DNA of 64,000 nt from an uncultured Pelagimonas sp. (GTDB lineage Bacteria; Pseudomonadota; Alphaproteobacteria; Rhodobacterales; Rhodobacteraceae): assembly GCF_947498515.1 (NCBI RefSeq), contig NZ_CANMKO010000010.1, positions 1 through 64,000 of the forward strand. Direction: 5' to 3'. Shown in pieces: positions 24,074 to 35,175 of the stretch (position 1 is the first letter of the stretch; every line of letters starts with the position of its first letter). A program made the translations under genes and the position numbers. The notes below the pieces were generated by a model. That model was not told where the DNA came from. It worked only from the letters and a program-made list of their open reading frames with translations, and did not search any database.

Positions 24074-25230
24074 ACCCCGGCCCCCGATTGGTTCGGTGTG
24101 GCAATCGCCCATTCCCCGGCCGCTTTGTTCCAGAGCCAGCCCAAGGACGCGCAGCTAGGAACGCCAAACTCAGGATCAGGGCGCACGTAAGCTCCCTCTT
24201 GCCCCCCATCCGGGCCTGCGGATTGAGTGTTAAAGTTGGCCAAGCTGAAATCCGGTGTTTCGCCCCCCGTTGATGGGTCCCATGGGCTTTCGAAATTCAG
24301 ACCGCGCATGGTCGCGCCGCCGGTGGCACGCCCGACCATATATTGCCCCAATGCCGTCCCAAGGCTGGCTCCGGCAAAGGTATCAATCGGATAATGCACC
24401 CCGGCCACGGTCCGGTTGACACCAACACGGGCGGCCTGCATCTGCATTTGACCGCGCCGTGACACACGTCCGCTTAGCCCTTGGGCGGCATCCATATGGT
24501 CAACGATCCCCGCCAGCACTTCGGACATGGCAAAGGCTTCGGTCGCATGGCCGCTAGGAAAGGCGCTATGTGCCGGTGTGGTGATCATCGGCTGCATCTG
24601 CGACGAAAGCTCAAACGGACGGCGCACATTCATCACCGCCTTGAACCGCTTTTCTATTTCAATCACCGCCCCCACGGCGACGAACAAAAACTCGATGGTC
24701 CATTTGTGACGCTGAGGGTGAAGCGAAATCGTCTGGCCAATGACCGACATGATTTCCCCCACCTGCGCATAGATTTCTGACGCACGATCAAGGCGCAAAT
24801 CGGCGTAGGCTGCGATATAGTCGAGTTGCTTGTGAAACTCACCCATATGCGGGCGTTTTATCCCTGCAATTAAACCACCAGTTGCACGATCTGAAACGGA
24901 AAGCGTTTCTGTGCCCAAAGCAAATTCGATTTCAGAAAACAATTCGGACTGGATTGTCGAAATGCGCACCCCAGTTTCCATAAAGGCCATATGGTCCAAA
25001 GAATTGAATGGTAAGTGCTCGGGAACAATTGCGGGGGGCTCATAATGACCAACAATTCCGTCGCGCGCACCGATCAATGACCCGGATGCCGCCGCGGGAA
25101 CCGCTTCTGTTGTCAATGACTTACCCCCTCCACCGGAGCTGGCCATCGAGGCCATGCTTGCCATAGAAGCCATAGATGCCATGCTTGCCATTGAGGCCAT
25201 GCTGGCCATTGCGTATGAATTCGTTCCCAT
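24070..25230 (-). CDS. PAP2-superfamily phosphatase / vanadium-haloperoxidase-like protein
   Basis: This 386-residue protein has the complete PAP2 active-site set: Lys197-x6-Arg204-Pro205, Pro225-Ser-Gly-His228, and Arg273-x5-His279-x3-Asp283. These bind phosphate, or vanadate in haloperoxidases. No membrane helices are seen, so it is closer to soluble acid phosphatases or vanadium haloperoxidases than to lipid phosphatases. The N-terminus (residues 8-31) is eight MAS tripeptides followed by SSGGGG, and there is no conventional signal peptide. It is translationally coupled to the S8 gene by an ATGA overlap and is divergent from the SARP-like regulator. Confidence 0.83.
   Translation of the reverse strand: MGTNSYAMASMASMASMASMASMASMASMASSGGGGKSLTTEAVPAAASGSLIGARDGIVGHYEPPAIVPEHLPFNSLDHMAFMETGVRISTIQSELFSEIEFALGTETLSVSDRATGGLIAGIKRPHMGEFHKQLDYIAAYADLRLDRASEIYAQVGEIMSVIGQTISLHPQRHKWTIEFLFVAVGAVIEIEKRFKAVMNVRRPFELSSQMQPMITTPAHSAFPSGHATEAFAMSEVLAGIVDHMDAAQGLSGRVSRRGQMQMQAARVGVNRTVAGVHYPIDTFAGASLGTALGQYMVGRATGGATMRGLNFESPWDPSTGGETPDFSLANFNTQSAGPDGGQEGAYVRPDPEFGVPSCASLGWLWNKAAGEWAIATPNQSGAGV
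25138..25209 (-). repeat. eight tandem MAS codon triplets
   Basis: Eight 9-nt units encode Met-Ala-Ser at residues 8-31 of the PAP2-like protein. Synonymous codons differ between units: Ala GCC, GCA or GCT; Ser AGC, TCA, TCT or TCG. The peptide repeat is therefore perfect while the DNA repeat is not. Confidence 0.9.
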
Positions 25231-25285
25231 TGATCAAATCTCCCTTTTTTCCCAAGCCAAACCGACCCCGTTATTATGTTTTAAG

Positions 25286-25307
25286 CCGATCCAGATAAAA
25301 GGATCGG
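25286..25307 (-). other. hairpin in the PAP2-gene leader
   Basis: CCGATCC (25286-25292) and GGATCGG (25301-25307) form a perfect 7-pair stem with an 8-nt loop, 56-77 bp upstream of the PAP2-like start. It could be an operator or leader structure. Confidence 0.35.
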
Positions 25308-25353
25308 GCCGGAATAGGGTTTGGGTCAACCAGTGACGCGCGTTCCAATGCGG

Positions 25354-25371
25354 TTTTGACCGATTTTTGAC
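25354..25371. promoter_or_regulatory. two TTTTGAC heptamers 11 bp apart
   Basis: TTTTGAC at 25354-25360 and 25365-25371 are separated by 4 bp in the divergent gap between the PAP2-like and SARP-like genes. They resemble the TTTGACC/ATTGACC units at 21805-21846 and are in the same orientation relative to the SARP gene, which suggests autoregulation. No good -10 is seen at the expected distance. Confidence 0.45.
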
Positions 25372-25441
25372 GGGCGCTAGGCAGAGCAGCATTCCTTTGC
25401 TAGGGTAAGTTTAGAAACGGTTTAATGGTTTGAAACGACCC

Positions 25442-27040
25442 ATGCGCACCCCACAGGCACCCATGGCAAAAGCGCAATTGTTTGGCTCCTTTGAGGTCCG
25501 GGCAATGGATGGGCGTGACCTCACTCCGCGCAAAAGCGCCAAAGCGCAGGGCTTGTTAAGTCTGCTTCTATTGGCTCCGAATATGTCGCGGTCCAAAGAA
25601 TACCTGATCGACAAACTGTGGAGCGACCGACAACCGGTTCAAGGCGGGCGCAGCCTCAAAAACGAAATCTACACGATCCGCCGCCATTTTGGCGATCTGC
25701 GCGATTTAATCCGTACGGAACACAACACCGTAAGCCTCAAACCCGGTGCCTTTTTGCGCGACTTCGATGCGCCGGACTTTCGCCCTCCAGATGGGTCAAC
25801 TTTGCTGGAAAGCAGCGCAATCCGCGATCCCGAGTTTGTCGATTGGCTTGAAACAGAACGACGTGCTGCGACCAAGCTAAGCGAACGCAAGCCGGCCCCA
25901 ATTTTGGTTATCGAGGCGCCGCGCGACTCGGCGCAATTTCACAATGATGCGGTGACCAACGCCTTTGGCCAGACTCTTGCCGATTGGTGTGCCATTCGGA
26001 TTGTCACCGCCGATAACGACGACCCAGACTTCAACATCGAAGAGGAGACATCCTCGGGGTTTTGGCTGCGTAGCTCGGCCGCCAATGGGGCGTCTCAGGT
26101 GGCGACAAACCTGCGCATGTCGCGCAGCTCAGACAAACGGCTTTTGTGGAACAGAAGCGAATTGCTCCCGGTAGATCCAACCGATCTATTGCAAACGCCT
26201 CAAATGCACCGGCTGGTCAACACCAGCGTCGATCGAACGGTTTTCAATCCCAGCTCACCGGATCGCAACTCGTCCGAATTGCGGTATTTGGAACGCGGCA
26301 CATTGGGCGCGATCCGATTGATTTTCCGCAACCAGAACACCGATTTGGAACTTGCGCGTCATCAATTGGCTGTCAACCACGAAGCACAACCAAGCGGGAT
26401 TTTCCTAGCTTGGTCGGCCTACATCCTCGCATTCTTCAAAGGCGAGCGCATGGTCGCCCAAGAGGCGTTGCGCGATGAAGCCGAGGATTTGGCGCGCCGC
26501 GCCTTGGAACTTGATCCCTACAATTCTATGGTTTTGGCCCTAACCTCCTACATTTACACCTATCTTTTAGATGATCCATCCTATGGGTTGGAGCTATCGG
26601 CGCGGGCGATCGAAGCAAATCGCTCCAACCCACTGGCTTGGAGTTTTCGCTCGGCCGCGCTCTATACGCTCGGCCAATTGCCCGAAGCCATGAACGCCGC
26701 AAATTTCGCGCGCAGCATTTCCGGCGATGGCCCCTATCGCTATGCCGTTGAAACGTTCTATTGCATCGCTGCGGCCAAATCCCACCGCATTGACGACGCC
26801 ATCCGCGCCGGTGAGGCCTCTTTCAGGCTCAAGCCGGATTTCCGCGCCCCACTCCGTTACCTAACGCTGCTTTATGCCTACAAAGGTGAGACCCAAAAGC
26901 TTGACCGCCTTGTGACCCATATGCGCAAGGACGAACCCGACTATTCGTTAACCAAGTTGATCCACAACAACAATTATCCCTCTGAAATTCTGCGCAGCAC
27001 CCGTGTCGCCAATGAATTGATTGCCGCCGACGGCAATTGA
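25442..27040 (+). CDS. SARP-like winged-helix/TPR transcriptional activator
   Basis: This 532-residue cytoplasmic regulator begins with an OmpR/SARP-type winged helix (about residues 12-95: LFGSFEVRAMDG, then KAQGLLSLLLLAP, LIDKLWSD, GGRSLKNEIYTIRRHF). A central region of unknown fold follows, then TPR-like helices (about 295-525, for example LARRALELDPYNSMVLAL and NPLAWSFRSAALYTLGQLPEAM). Such proteins activate secondary-metabolite genes in actinomycetes and are uncommon in Alphaproteobacteria. No ribosome site marks the start clearly: ATG 25442 is chosen, ATG 25463 and TTG 25430 are alternatives. It is divergent from the PAP2/S8 genes, whose neighbour carries phased direct repeats. Confidence 0.78.
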   Translation: MRTPQAPMAKAQLFGSFEVRAMDGRDLTPRKSAKAQGLLSLLLLAPNMSRSKEYLIDKLWSDRQPVQGGRSLKNEIYTIRRHFGDLRDLIRTEHNTVSLKPGAFLRDFDAPDFRPPDGSTLLESSAIRDPEFVDWLETERRAATKLSERKPAPILVIEAPRDSAQFHNDAVTNAFGQTLADWCAIRIVTADNDDPDFNIEEETSSGFWLRSSAANGASQVATNLRMSRSSDKRLLWNRSELLPVDPTDLLQTPQMHRLVNTSVDRTVFNPSSPDRNSSELRYLERGTLGAIRLIFRNQNTDLELARHQLAVNHEAQPSGIFLAWSAYILAFFKGERMVAQEALRDEAEDLARRALELDPYNSMVLALTSYIYTYLLDDPSYGLELSARAIEANRSNPLAWSFRSAALYTLGQLPEAMNAANFARSISGDGPYRYAVETFYCIAAAKSHRIDDAIRAGEASFRLKPDFRAPLRYLTLLYAYKGETQKLDRLVTHMRKDEPDYSLTKLIHNNNYPSEILRSTRVANELIAADGN

Positions 27041-27202
27041 GCTAACATTTCAAGCCTGAAACCTATGCGTTTTCATGTCGTTCGCTATGTCGACCTGCGT
27101 TGGGTCGGCGCGTGCAGACCGGCAAACTGCGTTCTATAGGTTTTTACTTCCAAGGAGAATCATGCCACCCTGACGTGGCAATCAAAAGATAGGGTAAACG
27201 CG

Positions 27203-28447
27203 ATGAAAACGCTGGTATTTGCGGCAGTTTTGGCAGGGGTTTCAGGATTAGGCACGGCTCCGGTCTTGGCTCAGGATACTGCCCGCCCGGCCAAGGTCTT
27301 TACGGTCGAGCAAAAGGACATTGCGCTTCGCCGTCAGTACTCTGGTGTTGTCTATCCATCTCAAGAGGTTGAGCTGTCGTTTCGCGTGTCTGGACGGGTG
27401 ATTGAGTTGCCTGTGCGTGGCGCAACACAGGTCGCCGAAGGTGACATGATTGCCCGCCTTGATCCCCGGGATTTTGAGGCCAATATCTCTCAACTTGAAA
27501 GCCAAGTTGATCAAGCGAGCGCCCAGTTGCAAGCCCTGCGCACAGGTGCCCGTGACGAAGAAATTGCCGCGCTTGAGGCCGCCGTAGCCGCCGCCCAGGC
27601 CCAAGTTGATCAGGCCCGCGACCAAGCCGAACGCACCCGGCAATTGGCCGAACGCGGCGTTGCCGCCAAGGCAAAGCTTGATCAGGACGAAGCCACCCTT
27701 CGCGTCGCCGAAGCCGATTTGCGCGCCCAGCAAGAACAGCTTTTGATTGGTCAATCCGGTGGTCGCACTGAGGATATCGAGGCCGCAGAAGCCGCTTTGC
27801 GCGGCCTAGAGGCTCAACTATCCACAGCACAAAGCAACCTAGAAGACGCGACGCTTACCGCCCCTTTCGCCGGCATCGTTGCCCGGCGCGATATTGATAA
27901 CTTTACCAATGTGCAGGCCGGGCAAGACGTGGTTTTGCTTCAGGCCCTCTCGGTTATCAACCTCGCCTTTGATGTGCCCGGTGCCGATGTGATCGCGCTC
28001 TCTAATCACGGTGACCCAGTTTTAAGCGTTACCTTTGATAACCTGCCCGGCCCTGTTCTTGACGCCGATCTTGTTGAGTTTTCGACCCAAGCTGACGCAG
28101 CCACCCAAACATACCGGGCCCGCGTCGCCGTTGACGTTCCAGAAGGGTTGCTCATCCTTCCCGGCATGGTTGGCCAGATTGACGTGATCATCCAAGGCAG
28201 CAGCACCCTCGCCATTCAAGCCCCGATCACTTCTGTCGCTGCACTTCCAGATGGCTCCACCTTTGTGTGGGTGATGGACCCGGAAACCAAAACCGTGTCG
28301 AAACGGGATGTGACCCTTGGCCGGGTTAGCGGTGATATGGTTGCGATAAGCTCCGGTTTGGAAGATGGCGATATCATCGTCACCGCCGGACTGAACAAAT
28401 TGCAGGACGGTATGCACATCCGCCCGATCACCAAGATTGGGGGCTAA
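27203..28447 (+). CDS. RND efflux periplasmic adaptor (membrane fusion protein)
   Basis: This 414-residue protein has a signal peptide (about 1-23, ending VLAQ), a split lipoyl domain (SFRVSGRVIELPVRGATQV and FAGIVARRDIDNFTNVQAGQ), a long Ala/Gln-rich alpha-hairpin (about 90-205) and beta-barrel and membrane-proximal domains. It links the inner-membrane RND pump encoded immediately downstream to an outer-membrane channel, which is not seen here. There is no lipobox. The pump gene starts 4 nt after its stop. The 162-bp gap upstream (27041-27202) shows no gene. Confidence 0.93.
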   Translation: MKTLVFAAVLAGVSGLGTAPVLAQDTARPAKVFTVEQKDIALRRQYSGVVYPSQEVELSFRVSGRVIELPVRGATQVAEGDMIARLDPRDFEANISQLESQVDQASAQLQALRTGARDEEIAALEAAVAAAQAQVDQARDQAERTRQLAERGVAAKAKLDQDEATLRVAEADLRAQQEQLLIGQSGGRTEDIEAAEAALRGLEAQLSTAQSNLEDATLTAPFAGIVARRDIDNFTNVQAGQDVVLLQALSVINLAFDVPGADVIALSNHGDPVLSVTFDNLPGPVLDADLVEFSTQADAATQTYRARVAVDVPEGLLILPGMVGQIDVIIQGSSTLAIQAPITSVAALPDGSTFVWVMDPETKTVSKRDVTLGRVSGDMVAISSGLEDGDIIVTAGLNKLQDGMHIRPITKIGG

Positions 28448-28451
28448 GCAT

Positions 28452-31400
28452 ATGGATCTCGCACGTTTTGCGATTGAAAAACGCCTGATCTCGGCGATTT
28501 GCACGCTGTTGATTTTGGTAGCGGGCTACTTTGCCTATTCCAATTTGCCGCGATTTGAAGACCCGGAATTTATCATCCGTCAGGCTCAGATCATCACCCC
28601 CTACCCCGGTGCCAGCGCCGAAGAAGTGGCCGACGAGGTCACCGAAGTCATCGAAGATGCCCTGCAGCAATTGCAGGGTGTCAAAGAGGTTCGGTCGGTC
28701 TCATCGCCCGGTCTAAGCAACGTCACCGTTGAATTTACCATCCAATCCATTCCTGATTATCCGTCGCTTTATCAACGCTTTGCTCAAATGCGGGCTAAGA
28801 TTGACGACGTTCAGGGCGACCTGCCCCCCAATGCGCTTGAAACGCAGGTCTATGATGATTTCGGCGATGTTTACGCGCTCTATTTTGCGATTTTGGGTGA
28901 GGGTTATACCATGCCTGACCTGCAAGCCTATGCCGAGGAGTTGCAACGCGAGTTGGTCACCGTCAAAGGCGTGTCCAAGGTGGAGTTGAACGGCATTCAG
29001 GACGAGGTGATTTACGTTGAATTCGCCCCGGCCCGTCTTGTCGAATTGGGGCTTTCCCCCAACGCCATCGGCCAAGTGCTCGAGGGGCAAAACCTTGTGG
29101 CCCCCGCCGGTTCAATCAAGGCCGGATCGCGGCGCATCACCATCCGCCCAGAGACCGCAATTGATTCCGTCGAGGCGATCAGCAATTTGGTTATTTCCAA
29201 TGCTCAAACTGGGGCGTCTTTCCGCCTCAAAGACATCGCCAGCATCTCGCGCGGGCTTGTCGATCCGGCGCAAGCCTTGCTCTACCGTGATGGGCGCCCC
29301 GCTGTCGGGATCGGCATTTCCAACACCATTGGTGGCAACGTTGTGAAAATGGGCGAAGCCGTCAAGGCGCGCATGGATGCTCTGATTAAAGACCGCCCAA
29401 TCGGCATCGAAGTCCTTGCTATCTCTGATCAATCTGACTCAGTCAAAACCTCGGTGAATGACTTTGTCATGAACGTTGTTGTGGCGCTCATCATCGTTGT
29501 TGGCACCCTGCTTTTGTTCATGGGGCTGCGCTCGGGCATCTTGATGGGCGGCATTTTGTTGGTCACCGTCGCTGGCACCCTGTTTGGTATGTACCTTTAT
29601 GGGCTGGATATGCAGCGTATTTCGCTCGGCGCGCTGATCATTGCCTTGGGTATGTTGGTCGACAACGCCATTGTGGTGGTCGAAGGAACGTTGGTGCGGG
29701 TGCATCGCGGTGAAAATGCCCGCGAGGCGTCGATCGCCGTGGTCAATCAAACCAAATGGCCGCTCTTGGGTGGTACGGTTGTCGGATTTCTGGCCTTCTC
29801 GCCCATCGGGTTTTCACCCGACAACACCGGCGAGTATGCCGGAAGCCTGTTTTGGACCATCTCAATTGCCTTGCTGTTTTCATGGTTGGTCGCGATCTGG
29901 CTCACCCCCTATTTCTGTACCCTGCTGCTCAAACCCGATGAGACACCAAAAGAGGAAAAGGAAAACGCCATTTTGCGCTGGTATCGCGGGGTATTGGCCA
30001 AGGCGATCCAAGTTCGCTATGTGACGATAGCCATCGTTGTGGCCATGTTCGTATCGGCCTTGGCGAGCTTTAGCCTCGTGCCTCCGGGCTTCTTTCCGTC
30101 CTCGACACGAGCGCAATTTGTGATCGATTATACACTGCCCGAAGGCAGCGATATTTCGCAAACTCAAAGCGACCTGTTGGAAATCGACTCTTATGTTCAA
30201 GGACTTGAAGGCGTCACAAGCACCAATCTGATGGTTGGCAGCGGCCACACGCGTTTCATGCTGATCTATGAAAGTGCGGACAGCAATCCGGGCTATGGGC
30301 AAATCCTTGTCGATGTTGAAGATTTCAAACAAATCGACCCATTGCGAGGACCGTTGCAAGATTGGATTGACGATACCTATCCCGATGCCAATGCCAAGGT
30401 TTGGCGCTTTGTGCTTGGCCCCGGCGGTGGGTCTAAAATCGAAACCCGCTTCTTTGGTCCTGATGCCGAAATTCTGCGGGAATTGGCGGCCCAAGCCAAG
30501 GTTATCTTTGCGGATGCCGGTGCCGTGGCGATCAAGGATGATTGGCGCGAACAGGTGCAGGTCATGCGCCCGATCATCAACACCGAAAATGCCCGCCGCC
30601 TTGGACTAACCCAAGGGGAAATTTCCAGCGCGATCTATTCCCATTTCAACGGCACAAATATCGGCGTTTACCGCGAAAGCGATAAACTGGTGAATATCAC
30701 CATGCGCCCGTTTGAAGCCGACCGGAACGACATCTCGATGCTAAACGAGGTGCAGATTTATAGCCAAGCCATCGGCGGCTACATTCCGATCAGTCAGGTT
30801 GTGGATGATTTCGAGCTGGTCTTTGAGGCCGGAAACCTGCGCAAGATTGACCGTCAATTGGCAATCACCGCACAGGCCGACAATGCCCCGGATGTTCTCT
30901 CGGGGGATCTCTTTGAACAGGTGCGCGGCCCGGTCGAGGCCATCCCCCTTCCGCCCGGCTATTCGATGGTTTGGAAAGGCGAGTTTGGAAACAGCACCGA
31001 AGCCAACGCCGGCCTCGCGTCGACCATGCCCTTGGGTTTTGGCGCGATGATCCTCGTGGTCTTGTTCCTGTTCAACGCCATTCGCCAGCCGTTGATCATC
31101 TGGCTCACGGTGCCTTTGGCGCTGATCGGGGTGATCTGGGGCCTTGCCGCAACGCAAACGCCACTCGAATTCATGGCCATCTTGGGCATCCTTTCTCTGA
31201 CCGGAATGTTGATCAAAAATGCCATTGTTCTGATTGACGAAACCGACAGTCAAATCTCGGACGGAAAGGCACGAAAACAAGCGATCATCGACGCCTCGGT
31301 TAGCCGCGTGCGACCCGTGTCGCTTGGGGTTTTGACCACGGTGTTGGGGGTTGTCCCGCTAATCTGGGACCCGTTCTTTCAATCCCTTGCGGTTGTGATC

Positions 31401-31502
31401 ATCTGCGGTCTTAGCTTTGCCACCGTCCTGACCTTGATTGTGGTGCCGACGCTCTATGCGGTGTTCTTCAAGGTCCGCAACGATGAGGTCGCGGCCAGTT
31501 AA
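28452..31502 (+). CDS. RND family efflux transporter (AcrB/HAE-like)
   Basis: This 1016-residue proton-driven inner-membrane pump has the usual layout of 12 membrane helices and two large periplasmic loops. Motifs include RLISAICTLLILVAGYFAYS near the start, the repeated helix-4 region with GALIIALGMLVDNAIVVVE (carrying the proton-relay acidic residues) and GILSLTGMLIKNAIVLIDE in the second half. The ATG at 28452 follows the adaptor stop by 4 nt; a TTG at 28437 would overlap it. The substrate is unknown. A bidirectional terminator follows at 31524-31559. Confidence 0.94.
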   Translation: MDLARFAIEKRLISAICTLLILVAGYFAYSNLPRFEDPEFIIRQAQIITPYPGASAEEVADEVTEVIEDALQQLQGVKEVRSVSSPGLSNVTVEFTIQSIPDYPSLYQRFAQMRAKIDDVQGDLPPNALETQVYDDFGDVYALYFAILGEGYTMPDLQAYAEELQRELVTVKGVSKVELNGIQDEVIYVEFAPARLVELGLSPNAIGQVLEGQNLVAPAGSIKAGSRRITIRPETAIDSVEAISNLVISNAQTGASFRLKDIASISRGLVDPAQALLYRDGRPAVGIGISNTIGGNVVKMGEAVKARMDALIKDRPIGIEVLAISDQSDSVKTSVNDFVMNVVVALIIVVGTLLLFMGLRSGILMGGILLVTVAGTLFGMYLYGLDMQRISLGALIIALGMLVDNAIVVVEGTLVRVHRGENAREASIAVVNQTKWPLLGGTVVGFLAFSPIGFSPDNTGEYAGSLFWTISIALLFSWLVAIWLTPYFCTLLLKPDETPKEEKENAILRWYRGVLAKAIQVRYVTIAIVVAMFVSALASFSLVPPGFFPSSTRAQFVIDYTLPEGSDISQTQSDLLEIDSYVQGLEGVTSTNLMVGSGHTRFMLIYESADSNPGYGQILVDVEDFKQIDPLRGPLQDWIDDTYPDANAKVWRFVLGPGGGSKIETRFFGPDAEILRELAAQAKVIFADAGAVAIKDDWREQVQVMRPIINTENARRLGLTQGEISSAIYSHFNGTNIGVYRESDKLVNITMRPFEADRNDISMLNEVQIYSQAIGGYIPISQVVDDFELVFEAGNLRKIDRQLAITAQADNAPDVLSGDLFEQVRGPVEAIPLPPGYSMVWKGEFGNSTEANAGLASTMPLGFGAMILVVLFLFNAIRQPLIIWLTVPLALIGVIWGLAATQTPLEFMAILGILSLTGMLIKNAIVLIDETDSQISDGKARKQAIIDASVSRVRPVSLGVLTTVLGVVPLIWDPFFQSLAVVIICGLSFATVLTLIVVPTLYAVFFKVRNDEVAAS

Positions 31503-31523
31503 GCCACCCAATCGACCGAAACA

Positions 31524-31559
31524 AAACGCCCCGCAGTCCAACCGGATCGCGGGGCGTTT
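31524..31559. terminator. bidirectional terminator between RND and gltS
   Basis: AAACGCCCCGC (31524-31534) and GCGGGGCGTTT (31549-31559) form a perfect 11-pair stem in the 60-bp gap between convergent genes, with a short T-run on each strand. Confidence 0.85.
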
Positions 31560-31562
31560 ATG

Positions 31563-32774
31563 TTACAAGCCGACAAAAAACTGGATCATAAACGCATTGG
31601 CCAAATCGACGAAAAACGCCGAGACCAGCGGCAAAATGATAAAGGCCAACGGGGCCGCGCCGTATCGTTTTGTGACCGACGACATGTTGGCTATTGCCGT
31701 AGGCGTTGCGCCCAAGGCGAAACCGGCAAACCCGGCGCTGAGCACCGCAGCCTGATAGTTGCGCCCGATCAAGGGGAACACCACCAACAAGATAAACGCG
31801 ACGGTCATCACCACCTGCATCGCCAAAACGCCCGCAACTGGCCCGCCAAGCTCGGCCAAGGTCCAAAGCTGCATGCTCATCAACGACATGGCAAGGAACA
31901 CCGACAGGCAGAAGTCAGACACAACCGCCAAGGCGCGGCTGCCCGCAGGCCATGTCAGGTTTGGCATCACATAGGGTACCGTGTTGGACATGATGATCCC
32001 AACCAAAAGGCAAGGCACAAAAAGCGGTAATTGCAGGCCGGCGTCTTTGATAAACTCATGCGCAATGAACCCGAAAAAGATCGCCACATGCACCCCCAAC
32101 ATCGCCCGCATCAACCCGATATGGGTGACCTCTTCGGGGGTATCGTCGTCCTCTTCGTCGAATTCCAGGCCAACAATCGGGTCCGCATCATCGCGACCAT
32201 GTAGATCGTTTTTGTCGATCAACCGTTTGGCGATGGGTCCACCGATCAAGGCCGCCAGAACAAGACCCAAGGTCGCGGCGGCGATGCCCATCTCTTCGGC
32301 GGCTTCAAACCCGGTTAGCGTTTCGATCTGCGGCCCCCAAGCGATGGCCGTGCCATGCCCGCCAATCAACGAGGCCGAGCCAAGCAAAACCGACACGGGG
32401 CGCGGTAAATCAAACAGGGTCACGCCGATCAATCCGACAAGGTTTTGCAAGAACATAAACCCAATCGTCAGACCCAGCAGCAAAACCAACAACCGCCCGC
32501 CACGCATCAGATCGGCAAAGCGTGCATTCAATCCAATGGTGGCGAAAAACGCCACCAACAGATAATCACGCACCGCCAGATCAAAGACCAATTCACGCCC
32601 GGCAAAGGCGTAGATCGCCCAGCTGCCAAGAGCCACGGCGATGCCACCCGACACCGGTTCCGGGATGTTGAAATCACGTAAAAAAGCAACGCTTCGGGTT
32701 AGAAATGCCCCTAGGAAAAACACCACAATCCCAATGGTTACGGCGACAAACGCCGGAACTTCGATCACACCCAT
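31563..32774 (-). CDS. gltS: sodium/glutamate symporter GltS
   Basis: This 403-residue integral membrane carrier has the two inverted GltS repeats, including GGHGTAIAWG (about 138-147) and GFALGATPTAIANMSSVTKRYG (about 352-373), and more than ten membrane helices. It imports glutamate with Na+. An acidic cytoplasmic loop (EFDEEDDDTPEE, about 205) sits in the middle. It is monocistronic and shares a terminator with the convergent RND gene. Confidence 0.92.
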   Translation of the reverse strand: MGVIEVPAFVAVTIGIVVFFLGAFLTRSVAFLRDFNIPEPVSGGIAVALGSWAIYAFAGRELVFDLAVRDYLLVAFFATIGLNARFADLMRGGRLLVLLLGLTIGFMFLQNLVGLIGVTLFDLPRPVSVLLGSASLIGGHGTAIAWGPQIETLTGFEAAEEMGIAAATLGLVLAALIGGPIAKRLIDKNDLHGRDDADPIVGLEFDEEDDDTPEEVTHIGLMRAMLGVHVAIFFGFIAHEFIKDAGLQLPLFVPCLLVGIIMSNTVPYVMPNLTWPAGSRALAVVSDFCLSVFLAMSLMSMQLWTLAELGGPVAGVLAMQVVMTVAFILLVVFPLIGRNYQAAVLSAGFAGFALGATPTAIANMSSVTKRYGAAPLAFIILPLVSAFFVDLANAFMIQFFVGL

Positions 32775-32835
32775 TTTGGTCTCCTACGCAGGTTGCACAT
32801 AGAGTGCCACGCTTGGGATCGGGCCGCCACCCAAA

Positions 32836-32869
32836 CGTAAAACCGGCGCCTGGGGTCAAGCGCCGGTTT
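32836..32869 (-). terminator. terminator of katG
   Basis: AAACCGGCGC (32840-32849) pairs with GCGCCGGTTT (32860-32869). On the minus strand TTTTAC follows. It starts 23 nt past the katG stop. Confidence 0.8.
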
Positions 32870-32891
32870 TCAGTTTCTTGTTGCCTTTGGC

Positions 32892-35114
<2,223 letters not shown>

Positions 35115-35141
35115 CTAGACCGGAAGTTCAATAAAAAGAAA

Positions 35142-35169
35142 TTGCAATTTTACATCGGATCAATAATTA
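35142..35169 (+). promoter_or_regulatory. candidate oxyR promoter, possibly leaderless
   Basis: TTGCAA (35142-35147), a 16-bp spacer and TAATTA (35164-35169) end only 6 nt before the oxyR ATG, which has no ribosome site. The predicted transcript would begin at or next to the start codon. Confidence 0.4.
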
Positions 35170-35175
35170 AAAACT

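Noticed and set aside
25138-25209. MAS repeat region as a CRISPR-like or satellite array
   Set aside because: The units are 9 bp without spacers and lie in frame in a gene with a complete PAP2 domain.
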